A stretch of 64,000 nucleotides of DNA from Neobacillus piezotolerans (GCF_003362805.1 NZ_QNQT01000001.1:1-64000); one strand, 5' to 3'. Positions 17,978-26,692 are shown, numbered from the stretch's first letter. Translations and numbers: made by a program. The notes: generated by a model from the sequence alone, not told the origin.

Positions 17978-18187
17978 ACTTTCTACCTTCCCATTCATGT
18001 GAAATAACCATGACTGCCTACACAATATTTCTTTTGACAAAACAACTGGATGAATGCAGGAGTCTCCTGCATTTTTTTAAAAAACAATTCCCTGTCAGTA
18101 TTATTTATGATTGTTAAAATTAAATCAAGGTTATTTTCGACTATTTTCGTCTTTTTTCCGCAAAAAATAAAGTTTCGGAGCCGCTTT

Positions 18188-18451
18188 TCAGTCATACATG
18201 GACAGGATTTTTTTAAAATCAGCGGCCAATTTTAGCAATTCCTCCCGGGTTAGCCGAATAGGCATTTGATCATTCAACGTAATAATTTGCCCGTCATCAT
18301 CGTTCTCATGTTTTTTTAAATAGTTGTAAATTGCCGTTAATTGGTTTTCCTTCAGGACCGATTGGGTGTTCAAATTTTTCACCTTGTGCAAAGAAAATTC
18401 ATTCATTGATGGATCGAATTCACCCGAAATGATGCTACCCTCTATTATCAT
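18188..18451 (-). CDS. Hypothetical protein
   Basis: An 87-residue soluble protein with an N-terminal strand-rich part (MIIEGSIISGEFDPS) and a helical C-terminal half that ends with LTREELLKLAADFKKILS. The start ATG at 18451 has AAAGGGG upstream. It is divergent from the DsbA-like gene across about 145 bases. No family recognised. Confidence 0.55.
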   Translation of the reverse strand: MIIEGSIISGEFDPSMNEFSLHKVKNLNTQSVLKENQLTAIYNYLKKHENDDDGQIITLNDQMPIRLTREELLKLAADFKKILSMYD

Positions 18452-18595
18452 CGTTTCGCCCCTTTTTCAGTTTGGGTTAGTTTTACCCTTTGGGAAAAGA
18501 ACAATCCCAAGATCCATCTGGGTTCGTACCAAGCATTTTTGGTGTAAAATCCATGCCTTGCCCCTATACTAAAAAGAAAGACTGGAGGGATTCAT

Positions 18596-19294
18596 GTGCA
18601 GATTGAAATGTGGACAGATTTTGCTTGACCATTCTGCTATATTGGCAAAAGGCGTCTGGAGGACGCTATTCAGAAGATTGGTCAACCAATAGAAGTAACA
18701 TATCGGTGCTTTGAACTGGACCCGAATGCGGGCCGTGATATTAAAGAGAATATGTATGAAATGTTGGCGAGAAAATACGGGATGAGCATTGCTCAGGCCA
18801 AAGCAAACACTGAAAATGTGGTGAGAATGGCGAAGGAAGTTGGACTTGAGTACAATATGGATACAATGATTTTGACCAACACCTTTGACGCCCACCGTTT
18901 GACGATGTTTGCAAAAACGAAAGGTTTAATGAAAGAAATGACAGAAAGGATTCTCCGCGCCTATTTCACGGAATCCAAACATATTGGCGACCATGAAACA
19001 TTGACGGACCTAGCGGTGGAAGTCGGACTTGACCGGGAAGAAGTATCCAACATGTTGGCTAGTGGCGGGATGGCAGAGGAAGTACGTGCCGATGAACAAA
19101 CTGCGCGTCAGTATGGCATTTCCGGTGTCCCATTCTTTCTCATAAATAAAAAGTACGCTCTTTCCGGTGCCCAGCCAGCAGAAGTGTTTGTCCAGGCATT
19201 GGAAAAAGTACTTGCTGAGGATAAAATCGTCGTCTTAAATAACATGGGTGGAGACATGTGTGACGACGATGGCTGCGAAATCCCGAAGAAGTAG
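18596..19294 (+). CDS. FrnE/DsbA-family oxidoreductase with in-frame TGA at active-site Cys
   Basis: A 232-codon thioredoxin-fold oxidoreductase of the FrnE/DsbA group. The GTG at 18596 follows GGAGGG at good spacing and reads VQIEMWTDFA, then TGA (18626-18628), then PFCYIGKRRLEDA. Family members have DFACPFCYIGKRR here, so the stop replaces the first, nucleophilic Cys of C-P-F-C. The frame is then open to 19294, with the normal cis-Pro region GISGVPFFLI and a Cys-containing tail. The TGA may encode selenocysteine, or be a point nonsense mutation or sequence error; in the last case only an ATG at 18752 would allow a truncated product. Confidence 0.75.
18651..18667 (+). other. Hairpin downstream of the in-frame TGA (candidate SECIS)
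   Basis: GCGTC (18652-18656) and GACGC (18662-18666) pair perfectly around the loop TGGAG; a G-T wobble can extend the stem. The loop starts 28 bases after the TGA and has G as its second base. Bacterial SECIS elements lie inside the coding region shortly after UGA with a G near the loop start. The sequence also encodes conserved residues RRLEDA, so the pairing may be chance. Confidence 0.35.
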
Positions 19295-19360
19295 GCATGC
19301 CTCTTTTCTGGACGGCTCAACATTTTTCTTATATAGTAATGGTGACAATTGAAGCTCGGA

Positions 19361-19453
19361 AATGTAGGGGAGCCGGTGGTGCCGGCTGAGATAGTATCCA
19401 AAGATGCTGACCCTTTTACCTGATCTGGATAGTACCAGCGTAGGGAACATCTT
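19361..19453 (+). promoter_or_regulatory. TPP riboswitch (THI element)
   Basis: The conserved thi-box blocks appear in order: AGGGGAGCC, GGCTGAGA, GACCC, ACCTGATCTGGAT and CAGCGTAGGGAA. It binds thiamine diphosphate and here precedes a transcription terminator and the thiamine-precursor ABC operon, so it should switch the operon off when TPP is plentiful. Confidence 0.95.
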
Positions 19454-19489
19454 CTAGTAGACGTTTATTCGCCTATTATGAATTTTTTT

Positions 19490-19522
19490 ATGCGCTCGGG
19501 ATAACCCGTGCGCTTTTTTAAT
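19490..19522 (+). terminator. Riboswitch-controlled terminator
   Basis: GCGCTCGGG and CCCGTGCGC form a stem with one T-T mismatch, followed by TTTTTT. Lying 40 bases after the aptamer and before thiY, it is the likely expression platform. Confidence 0.8.
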
Positions 19523-19631
19523 TGGCTTGCTAGCAAAAATATAAATCCAACTAGCCTACATGTACATACATTTCTTAACCCGACCATCTTTTCCGCTTCA
19601 TTGTCAAAAAAACAGATGAGAGGGGAAAATC

Positions 19632-20624
19632 ATGAGAAAGCTGCTTATTGCATTATCCACAGTATTACTGGCACTGGGCCTTGCCGCCTGTTCAGCGGAC
19701 AAAAAGGAGCCAGGCACCGCAGAATCGTTGAAGAAGGTCAAGATTGTCCTTGATTGGGCGCCGAACACGAACCATACAGGGATTTATGTCGCAAAAGAGA
19801 AGGGTTATTTTAAAAAACATGGGCTTGATGTCGACATTATCCTTCCTGGCGAGGCGGGCGCCGACCAGCTGGTTGCGTCCGGTAAATCGGAATTCGGGGT
19901 TAGCTACCAGGAATCGATTACCCAGGCCAGAATTCAGGGCGTTCCGCTTGTGTCGGTTGCGGCTGTTATCCAGCACAACACGTCCGGATTCGCTTCACCA
20001 AAAGCGAAAAACATAACATCTCCTAAGGACTTTGAAGGCAAAACGTACGGCGGCTGGGGATCGCCAGTCGAAAAAGCGGTTTTGAGCCTGTTGATGAAGC
20101 AGGAAAATGCAGACGTGGACAAAGTGAAAATCGTCAACATGGGCGATTCCGACTTCTTCACGGCTGTAAAGCGGGACATAGATTTCGCATGGATTTACTA
20201 TGCATGGACTGGGATTGAGGCGGAGCTGCGGAACGAACCAATCAACATGGTTTACTTGACCGACCATTCCGAGAAGCTCGACTATTACACGCCTGTCATC
20301 GCCACAAATGAAAAAATGATTAAGAACGACCCTGAGACAGTGGAGGCATTCGTCGCCGCGGTTTCCGAGGGTTACCAATTTGCAATTAAGAATCCATCCG
20401 AGAGTGCTGATATTTTACTGAAAGCGGTTCCTGACCTTGATTCTGAACTTGTGAAAAAAAGCCAGGAATGGCTCGCGCCAAAGTATCAGGACGATGCAAA
20501 GCGGTGGGGCGAACAGAAGCTTGAAATATGGGAAAATTATAGCCAATGGATGTTCGAAAACGGCCTTCTAGAAAAGGAACTCGAAGCCGAAAAAGCTTTT
20601 ACAAACGAATTTTTACCTGAATAA
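19632..20624 (+). CDS. thiY: Thiamine-precursor ABC transporter, substrate-binding lipoprotein
   Basis: A 330-residue lipoprotein. The lipobox is LGLAACS with Cys about residue 20. The body is the NMT1/THI5-like fold: VLDWAPNTNHTGIYVAKEKG, then PGEAGADQLVASGKSEFG. ThiY proteins deliver N-formyl-4-amino-5-aminomethyl-2-methylpyrimidine, a thiamine salvage intermediate, to the ThiXZ transporter; the substrate here is inferred from family and riboswitch context. GAGGGGAAAA precedes the ATG. First gene of the operon. Confidence 0.9.
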   Translation: MRKLLIALSTVLLALGLAACSADKKEPGTAESLKKVKIVLDWAPNTNHTGIYVAKEKGYFKKHGLDVDIILPGEAGADQLVASGKSEFGVSYQESITQARIQGVPLVSVAAVIQHNTSGFASPKAKNITSPKDFEGKTYGGWGSPVEKAVLSLLMKQENADVDKVKIVNMGDSDFFTAVKRDIDFAWIYYAWTGIEAELRNEPINMVYLTDHSEKLDYYTPVIATNEKMIKNDPETVEAFVAAVSEGYQFAIKNPSESADILLKAVPDLDSELVKKSQEWLAPKYQDDAKRWGEQKLEIWENYSQWMFENGLLEKELEAEKAFTNEFLPE

Positions 20625-20634
20625 GGAGGAGTAA

Positions 20635-20931
20635 ATGATGGCGAATGCGCTTGTGAGCATCCAAATTATACCGAAAACTGGGACGATAGAGGAGACGATA
20701 AAATTAGTCGATGCCGCAATTGAGGTAATTGACCAATCAGGAGTGAAGTACGAGGTCCACCCGTTGGAAACAACGATGGAAGGCGAACTTAGCCAGCTGC
20801 TAGGCGTGATTGAAAAGATGAATGTAAGAATGATTGAACTTGGAACGCCGAATGTCATTTCTCAGGTAAAAATCCTCTACCAGCCGGATGGCATTACGAT
20901 GGACCGGTTAACGGAGAAGTACCGCGGATGA
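20635..20931 (+). CDS. Thiamine-binding protein, MTH1187/YkoF-like
   Basis: A 98-residue ferredoxin-like protein of the MTH1187/YqgV group, which shares its fold with the thiamine-binding domain of YkoF. ALVSIQIIPKTGTIEETIKL and VKYEVHPLETTMEGEL are typical. The gene has AAGGAGGAG upstream, starts 10 bases after thiY, and its ATGA overlaps the next start. Its position between binding protein and permease suggests a role in sensing or handing over the pyrimidine or thiamine. Confidence 0.8.
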   Translation: MMANALVSIQIIPKTGTIEETIKLVDAAIEVIDQSGVKYEVHPLETTMEGELSQLLGVIEKMNVRMIELGTPNVISQVKILYQPDGITMDRLTEKYRG

Positions 20932-21689
20932 AAAGGTTTGGGAACATAGGGTGGAGCCCGATTGCGGTGCTCCTCCTTTTCTTCATGGTTTGGGAAGGGC
21001 TGGCTTCCCTTTTTGAAATTCCGGCTTGGCTTCTGCCAGCACCGACGGCTATTTTTAAAGAAGCATTCACGAATTACCAGCTATTTTTGCCGGATGTAGG
21101 TTCAACGGTGATGCTTGCTGCTTCAGGGCTTCTGCTTGGGGCATCGATCGGTTTTATCATCGCGACAGTGCTGCACCTCGTACCGCCATTACGGATGGCG
21201 CTGTATCCCTTTTTAATCATCTCGCAAAATGTCCCAATCATCGTCCTTGCGCCGCTGTTAGTCATCTGGTTTGGCTTCGGCTACCTGCCTAAGCTGATCA
21301 TCATAACGCTCGTTTGCTTCTTCCCAATAACAATCGCACTTTTGGACGGATTCAGGAATGCGCCAAGAGAGCTCGTCCATTACATGAAAATGTCCGGTGC
21401 GACGTCTTTCCAGTTGTTTTCGAAAGTCCAGTTTCCAAACGCATTGCCGCCGCTATTCTCGGGCTTGAAAATATCGGCAACGTACAGTGTGATGGGTGCT
21501 GTCATTTCCGAGTGGCTCGGCGCGGAAAAGGGAATCGGCGTATTTATGACCCTTTCGTCCTCGGCGTTCCGTACCGATCGTGTTTTTATTGCCATTTTCA
21601 TTATTGTAATCTTGAGTATGCTGTTATACAGCCTCATTACTCTGCTTGAAAAAACAGTCATCAAATGGGCACGGGAGGGAGATCAGTGA
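20928..21689 (+). CDS. thiX: Thiamine-precursor ABC transporter, permease
   Basis: A 253-residue inner-membrane permease of the SsuC/TauC/ThiX type, with about six transmembrane segments. The EAA loop reads ELVHYMKMSGATSFQLFSKV and is followed by QFPNALPPLFSGLK. It overlaps the upstream stop by four bases and the downstream start by one. It partners with ThiY and ThiZ. Confidence 0.9.
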   Translation: MKRFGNIGWSPIAVLLLFFMVWEGLASLFEIPAWLLPAPTAIFKEAFTNYQLFLPDVGSTVMLAASGLLLGASIGFIIATVLHLVPPLRMALYPFLIISQNVPIIVLAPLLVIWFGFGYLPKLIIITLVCFFPITIALLDGFRNAPRELVHYMKMSGATSFQLFSKVQFPNALPPLFSGLKISATYSVMGAVISEWLGAEKGIGVFMTLSSSAFRTDRVFIAIFIIVILSMLLYSLITLLEKTVIKWAREGDQ

Positions 21690-22447
21690 TGGAAGCGAAA
21701 ATCAGGCTTGAAAATATTACCCATTCATTTAAAGAAACGGGCCTTGTCCTGAATGGAATTTCGCTTCATGTAAACGATGGTGAATTTGTTTCAATCATCG
21801 GCCCGTCGGGAAGCGGGAAAAGCACTATTTTTCAAACGATTGGCGGTTTGCTGAAGCCGGAAGGGGGAGACATTTTTCTGGAGGGGAGGAGGATTAACGG
21901 GGAAACCGGAAACATTTCCTATATGCCACAGCAGGCCTCTCTGCTTCCGTGGCGGACTGTTTTAAATAATGTCCTCCTCGCCCAGGAACTTGCCGGCAGG
22001 ACGGATGAATCAGAAGTGCGAACATGGCTTGCCAAAGTTGGACTATCAGGCTATGAAAATGCCTACCCGCACCAGCTCTCTGGAGGAATGAAGCAGCGGG
22101 TCGCGTTCATTCGTGCGCTCCTTTCTCCGCAGCCAATCATGCTGCTCGATGAACCGTTTTCCGCGCTCGACGAATTTACACGGTTCGATATGCAAAAATG
22201 GCTCCTGGCCATCTGGGAAGAAAAACGGAAGTCTGTCCTGTTCATCACCCACAATATTGAAGAGGCGCTGTTTTTATCAGATAGGATTGTGCTTTTGTCA
22301 CCGCGTCCAGCGAAAGTCATAAAAGAATTTAAGGTACCGCTCAATCGGCCAAGGACCGACCGGCTTCTGCTGGATGATTCCTTTTTACAGCTAAAACGCG
22401 AGATTTACGGTGCCATGAAAGAAGGAGAAACGCATGAAAGCCATTGA
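21689..22447 (+). CDS. thiZ: Thiamine-precursor ABC transporter, ATP-binding protein
   Basis: A 252-residue ABC ATPase. Walker A is IGPSGSGKS, the signature LSGGMKQRVAF, Walker B PIMLLDEPFSALDE, and the switch His is in FITHNIEEAL. The Q-loop region is YMPQQASLLPWRTV, close to the nitrate/taurine-type NPLLPW pattern. The start is ATG 21689 within TGATG, with GGGAGGGA upstream. Confidence 0.92.
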   Translation: MEAKIRLENITHSFKETGLVLNGISLHVNDGEFVSIIGPSGSGKSTIFQTIGGLLKPEGGDIFLEGRRINGETGNISYMPQQASLLPWRTVLNNVLLAQELAGRTDESEVRTWLAKVGLSGYENAYPHQLSGGMKQRVAFIRALLSPQPIMLLDEPFSALDEFTRFDMQKWLLAIWEEKRKSVLFITHNIEEALFLSDRIVLLSPRPAKVIKEFKVPLNRPRTDRLLLDDSFLQLKREIYGAMKEGETHESH

Positions 22448-23222
22448 TGCGCATATCCATTTGGACAAATATCCAAAGGACGAACGAGAGCGGATCATCA
22501 ATAGCTTAGGGGAAAATCAGGTTGAGGCTTTGATTTCCGTTTCGATGGACCTGGCTTCCTGCACGGAAAACCTGAGGCTCTTTGAGAACTGCCCGCGGAT
22601 TCTTCCGGCATTCGGCTACCACCCGGAGCAGCAGCTTCCTTCCGATTCAGAGCTCGATAAGCTGTTCACATGGATCGGTGGCAATAAAGAAAAAATGGCT
22701 GCGATTGGCGAGGTCGGCCTGCCGTATTATTTGCGTGCCGAGGACAAGACGGGCGCTTTTTCGTATGAAAGATATGTAGAATTGCTTGAGCAGTTCATCC
22801 TATTTGCAAATAAGTTTAACAAGCCAGTCATCCTGCACGCCGTTTACGATGACGCACCAATTGCCTGCGGGCTCTTGGAAAAGCATAACATCGAGAAAGC
22901 GCATTTCCATTGGTTTAAAGGTGACAAGAAAACAGTTGAGCGGATGATTGCGAATGGGTATCATGTTTCGTTCACTCCTGATGTTTTATATGAAAAAGAA
23001 ACGAGGGAGGTTGCCGATCAGTATCCTTTGCAGTTAATGATGGCGGAAACGGACGGACCTTGGCCGTTTGAAGGAAGGTTTTCCGGAAAAATGACTCATC
23101 CCGCTATGATCCTTGATGTTGTGAAAGAGCTGGCGTTCATAAAGGGAATTCCTGTTGAACAAGCGAGCTCCATCCTTCATGCGAATACAAAACGTTTTTA
23201 CAAGCTTAAGGATATCTTTTGA
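22434..23222 (+). CDS. TatD family metal-dependent hydrolase
   Basis: A 262-residue TIM-barrel amidohydrolase-like protein. The metal-binding HxH is in AIDAHIHLDKYP; the Glu of AAIGEVGLPY and the Asp of AETDGPWP are further ligand positions, and PVILHA supplies a His. It overlaps thiZ by 14 bases, so it is part of the riboswitch operon. TatD relatives are DNases, but a phosphatase or deformylase-like role on the imported pyrimidine is a reasonable alternative given the context. Confidence 0.85.
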   Translation: MKAIDAHIHLDKYPKDERERIINSLGENQVEALISVSMDLASCTENLRLFENCPRILPAFGYHPEQQLPSDSELDKLFTWIGGNKEKMAAIGEVGLPYYLRAEDKTGAFSYERYVELLEQFILFANKFNKPVILHAVYDDAPIACGLLEKHNIEKAHFHWFKGDKKTVERMIANGYHVSFTPDVLYEKETREVADQYPLQLMMAETDGPWPFEGRFSGKMTHPAMILDVVKELAFIKGIPVEQASSILHANTKRFYKLKDIF

Positions 23223-23231
23223 AAACTAAAA

Positions 23232-23265
23232 AAGAGACACCGATTCAAATTAATCAGTGTCTCTT
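23232..23265. terminator. Bidirectional terminator of the thi operon
   Basis: AAGAGACACCGATT pairs with AATCAGTGTCTCTT (one mismatch) between converging genes. Confidence 0.8.
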
Positions 23266-23277
23266 ATATGTTTACTG

Positions 23278-23691
23278 TTATAGTTGTGGCGGATTAACAC
23301 CAAGCTGTTGGAACATGTCTACTGTATTGAAAACAACCCGGTTCATTTTAATCTTTCCTTGATCTAGTTCAAATAGGGAAATGCCTTGTATCTCGACATA
23401 TTTATTCGTTGGCGGCATTCCCATCAATGAAGCTGTATTATTTCCGCTTCCTTTCCAATAAAGATAAACCACATCCCCTTCCTCCGCCATATGCAAGGTT
23501 TCAAATGTCAGGTCAGGAAAACCATCTTGAAAAACACTCATATACTTTCGAAACGACTCCATTCCTTCTGACGCAGGGCTGTTGTTTGAGCAAAAAACAA
23601 ATTGAGGTGAAACAAACTCACTGGTATTCTCATACTTTCTTTCGTTTAACACCTCGTCATGAAAACGCTGAACAATTTCTTTATAGGACAT
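23278..23691 (-). CDS. SnoaL-like ester cyclase family protein
   Basis: A 137-residue NTF2-like protein of the SnoaL/ester cyclase group. It starts SYKEIVQRFHDEVLNERKY and has FPDLTFETLHMAEEGDVVYL and the strand VEIQGISLFELDQGKI, as in SnoaL-like proteins. Most Bacillus members have no known substrate. GGGGAG is upstream of the ATG at 23691. Confidence 0.8.
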   Translation of the reverse strand: MSYKEIVQRFHDEVLNERKYENTSEFVSPQFVFCSNNSPASEGMESFRKYMSVFQDGFPDLTFETLHMAEEGDVVYLYWKGSGNNTASLMGMPPTNKYVEIQGISLFELDQGKIKMNRVVFNTVDMFQQLGVNPPQL

Positions 23692-23884
23692 AGTATCTCC
23701 CCTTTCAATTTATGATATATGCGATTAAATACCTTTTATGAAAAGATGATGAATCTATTTTTAAAAGAAAGAAAACAATCCGAGATGAATCTCCGAACTT
23801 TGGTCCTCACAAGTAAATCATTTAAAAAAACTGAAGGTTTCGGCTAAAATAGAGGGAGATAAACAGAGAACGGAGCGCGCCGCC

Positions 23885-24340
23885 ATGATTGTGCCAATGG
23901 CCATCACACATATACCGAAAATCCTCCAGGCCCAAAAAGAGCTTTATAGCATGAACTTCAGGAACATGGTGTTCAACAAGGAGTTCTACGACATGATCCT
24001 TTCCTGGTATCATGAGGCGCTCGAAAACCCTGAATGGAAAGCCTTTGTCCTCCTGGAAAATGAAGAGGTTTCCGGTTTCTACCTGGCCCAGTACAAGGAA
24101 GGATCCGGCTATTTGTCGCAGATGTTCGTTTCGGGTAAGCTAAGGGGAAAAGGGTACGGCAAACTGCTCCTCGACCATTTTGAAAAAGGAGTAAAGGACC
24201 CGGGCTATTGCATCCTTCAGGCAAGTGGCATGAATGTATCCGCAGTCGCCTTCTACGAGCGGAACGGCTACGAAATCCTCAGACCGTACGAGGATGAGAA
24301 CGGCGACCCAAGGTATTTAATGATTAAATATAATTTTTAA
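23885..24340 (+). CDS. GNAT family N-acetyltransferase
   Basis: A 151-residue GNAT enzyme. The acetyl-CoA loop is SGKLRGKGYGKLLLDHF, and MNVSAVAFYERNGYEILR is the C-terminal strand-helix. The start ATG at 23885 has only GGAG about 11 bases upstream. The acceptor is unknown. Confidence 0.85.
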   Translation: MIVPMAITHIPKILQAQKELYSMNFRNMVFNKEFYDMILSWYHEALENPEWKAFVLLENEEVSGFYLAQYKEGSGYLSQMFVSGKLRGKGYGKLLLDHFEKGVKDPGYCILQASGMNVSAVAFYERNGYEILRPYEDENGDPRYLMIKYNF

Positions 24341-24367
24341 CCCTTTTCCAGCGGAGGAGGGTTTTTT
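24339..24367 (+). terminator. Terminator of the GNAT gene
   Basis: AACCCTTTTCC pairs imperfectly with GGAGGAGGGTT and is followed by seven Ts. A similar hairpin recurs at 25938-25965. Confidence 0.6.
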
Positions 24368-24467
24368 TATGGTTTCGGCCCTTACTAAGTTAACGAATTA
24401 ATCGATATAATTTCAAAAAACCAATCTGTCATGCTCGCTGTTATTGTTAATTTTTTAATAAAAAAGT

Positions 24468-24530
24468 TTGACAATTTCTTGTACATCAACATAAAATTAA
24501 TATTACTTAAAAAAGTTATCCTGAGGAAAC
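24468..24530 (+). promoter_or_regulatory. mntH promoter with candidate MntR operator
   Basis: TTGACA at 24468 and TAAAAT at 24492 (18-base spacer) make a sigma-A promoter. Just downstream, GTTATCCTGAGGAAAC (24515-24530) resembles the interrupted palindrome bound by MntR in Bacillus (core CCTTAAGG-like, ending GGAAAC). Manganese-bound MntR at this site would block transcription start or early elongation. Confidence 0.6.
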
Positions 24531-24568
24531 ATTCTGTCAAACAGTAAAGAAAGTGAGATGGGATAAAA

Positions 24569-25861
24569 ATGGGTGTGCATCAGGAGAGTACCGCAAGAAA
24601 GTGGAATCATGGCCTGGAAATCAGTGCGGCCAAGTCACTGTCGGGAAACGCCAATGGATTAAGGGGGCTGCTGCCGTTCCTTGGTCCTGCTTTCATCGCG
24701 GCGGTCGCCTATATCGACCCGGGAAACTATGCCACGAACATCGCGGCCGGCTCGCAATATGGCTATAAATTGCTCTGGGTTATCCTCGCTTCAAATTTAA
24801 TGGCGGTGCTGATCCAGGTTATGTCGGCGAAACTCGGCATCGCAACAGGAAAAAACCTTCCGGAAGTATGCCGGGACCAATTTTCCAAGCGAACGTCCAT
24901 CCTGCTTTGGATTCAGGCGGAACTTGTTGTCATGGCGACCGACCTGGCGGAATTTATCGGGGCCGCATTGGGATTGTATTTGCTCTTCGATATTCCGATG
25001 ATCATGGCTGCGCTCCTTGCGGCTGTTGGGTCATTCGCAATCCTTGAACTGCAAAGGCGGGGGGTCCGTCCGCTTGAAGCGATCATAACCGGAATGATTT
25101 TCGTCGTGGTCATCGCATTTGGCATCCAGGTTTTCGACGCCAAGCCGGAAGCGGCGCCACTTATGGCGGGACTGTTCGTGCCGAAGTTCGAGGGGGTCGA
25201 TAGTATCCTTCTCGCGGCCGGGATGCTTGGGGCGACCGTCATGCCGCATGCGATTTACCTGCATTCTGCCTTAACCCAGAAACGGATTGTGGGAAAAAAT
25301 GAGCGTGAGAAGAAACGGATCTTCAAGTTTGAAACAATCGATGTTATTATCGCCATGGTTGTTGCCGGCGGGATTAACGCGAGCATGCTGATTGTCGCGG
25401 CCGCGCTTTTCCATAAAACGGGCCTGAAGGTTGAGGATTTGGATGTAGCCTATAACCAATTTGGCCATTTGCTTGGCCAGCATTCCGCCATCTGTTTCGG
25501 CATAGGGCTCTTGCTCGCCGGCCTTTCGAGCTCCTCGGTTGGGACGATGTCCGGAGATGTCATCATGCAGGGGTTCATCAGGCGGAGAATTCCGGTTTAC
25601 TTAAGGCGCTTCATCACAATGCTGCCGCCGCTAACCATCATTGTCCTTGGCATCAATCCGACAAAGGCGCTCGTCTTCAGCCAAGTCGTCCTGTCGTTCG
25701 GGATCGCGTTCGCGTTAATTCCGCTGGTCATGTTCACAAGCAGCAAAAAGATCATGGGAGGACTCGTCAACAAGAAAATCACCACCATTACAGCCTGGGT
25801 CATCGCTGCCGTCATCATCGCCCTAAACTTATTCCTTCTCGGGGAAACGTTTTTGGGTTAA
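24569..25861 (+). CDS. mntH: Nramp family divalent metal transporter MntH
   Basis: A 430-residue proton-coupled Mn2+ (and Fe2+) importer with about 11 transmembrane helices. The two metal-site motifs are intact: DPGNYATN in helix 1 and MPHAIYLHSA in helix 6. GLSSSSVGTMSGDVIMQGF is another conserved family block. The ATG at 24569 is used, after an N-terminal cytosolic tail of about 35 residues. Single-gene unit with its own promoter and terminator. Confidence 0.93.
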   Translation: MGVHQESTARKWNHGLEISAAKSLSGNANGLRGLLPFLGPAFIAAVAYIDPGNYATNIAAGSQYGYKLLWVILASNLMAVLIQVMSAKLGIATGKNLPEVCRDQFSKRTSILLWIQAELVVMATDLAEFIGAALGLYLLFDIPMIMAALLAAVGSFAILELQRRGVRPLEAIITGMIFVVVIAFGIQVFDAKPEAAPLMAGLFVPKFEGVDSILLAAGMLGATVMPHAIYLHSALTQKRIVGKNEREKKRIFKFETIDVIIAMVVAGGINASMLIVAAALFHKTGLKVEDLDVAYNQFGHLLGQHSAICFGIGLLLAGLSSSSVGTMSGDVIMQGFIRRRIPVYLRRFITMLPPLTIIVLGINPTKALVFSQVVLSFGIAFALIPLVMFTSSKKIMGGLVNKKITTITAWVIAAVIIALNLFLLGETFLG

Positions 25862-25872
25862 ACCAATAAAAG

Positions 25873-25922
25873 AAAAAGCAGAAGGTATTGGAAGGAAGAC
25901 ATTCCAAGACTTGCTGCTTTTT
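25873..25922 (+). terminator. Terminator of mntH
   Basis: AAAAAGCAG and CTGCTTTTT enclose a second internal pairing of TTGGAA with TTCCAA. Confidence 0.75.
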
Positions 25923-25975
25923 CTGAATTAATAACTAGCCCTTTTCCAAGCTGAGGAGGGTTTTTGTTGTACAAT

Positions 25976-26230
25976 CTACCAATTTAGCGGGACATCAATA
26001 TTGTTCTCTAACCGCTTGGTTTGTTGAATAAAATAATCCATATTTTCATGAATTGTTATGTTCATACCAAGCCCGGCATCCCGGAGTTTGGCCCTTAATT
26101 TTTCGAAGTTTTGTTTGTCTTCTTCGGTTACCTCAGAAAAAGCATATAATTTGTCATGTGGATATTGGGCCAATTTAATAGAGAGTTTTTAAAGAATTTC
26201 CCGTTCAGTTTGTGAAAATTGTTCCTGCAT
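25976..26230 (-). pseudogene. Small hypothetical gene with an in-frame TAA
   Basis: From an ATG at 26230 that overlaps the end of the upstream gene, the frame reads MQEQFSQTEREIL, then TAA (26191-26189), then KLSIKLAQYPHDKLYAF and on to 25976. The helical, charged pattern runs through the stop without change, which suggests a sense codon (such as CAA) mutated to TAA. Without readthrough only a 65-residue open frame beginning at a non-ATG codon is left, with no ribosome-binding site. Function unknown. Confidence 0.5.
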
Positions 26231-26498
26231 ATTCGCCAATTGTAACGCCAATCGCTAGCCCATCCAATACATCTCCCAATTCTGTTGTAACAAGATTCGG
26301 ATCCGGCCAACCTTTCTCCATTTGATAGGCGATTATCCCTTCCAATTCCACTAAATCATTCTGCACACCCATTATGGAAATCTGATCAATGGCAAAATTC
26401 ATTATAATATGATTCCAAGTTAGCAAGGCGGCAAGTATGACGTTTAAGCAAATTGAAAGTCGAAAAAGCCACTTTCTTCTATTACCCAGATTTCCCAA
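26205..26498 (-). CDS. Hypothetical protein with one membrane segment
   Basis: A 97-residue protein with basic N terminus (NRRKWLFRLS) and a transmembrane helix, LSICLNVILAALLTWNHII, followed by an acidic soluble tail. It overlaps the next minus-strand gene by about 26 bases, suggesting translational coupling. No family recognised. Confidence 0.5.
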   Translation of the reverse strand: MGNLGNRRKWLFRLSICLNVILAALLTWNHIIMNFAIDQISIMGVQNDLVELEGIIAYQMEKGWPDPNLVTTELGDVLDGLAIGVTIGEYAGTIFTN

Positions 26499-26692
26499 CT
26501 CCCTTTTTACCTCGAACCATTTTTTTTATTTCATTCTGTAATACAATTATTTCGGCATTTTGTTTATTATTCTTTTTAAGCTGTCCTTCGATTGATAGCA
26601 GAGTTATTAAAATCAGAAGTAAACCAGCTATCTCCTACATATTGACAATCCTCCTTATTCAATAGTGATGAAAAACGTTCCTTGTCTATAAC

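Noticed and set aside
18050-18080. Hairpin ATGCAGG/CCTGCAT followed by TTTTTTT on the plus strand
   Set aside because: It looks like a terminator, but no plus-strand gene ends before it, and on the minus strand there is no T-run.
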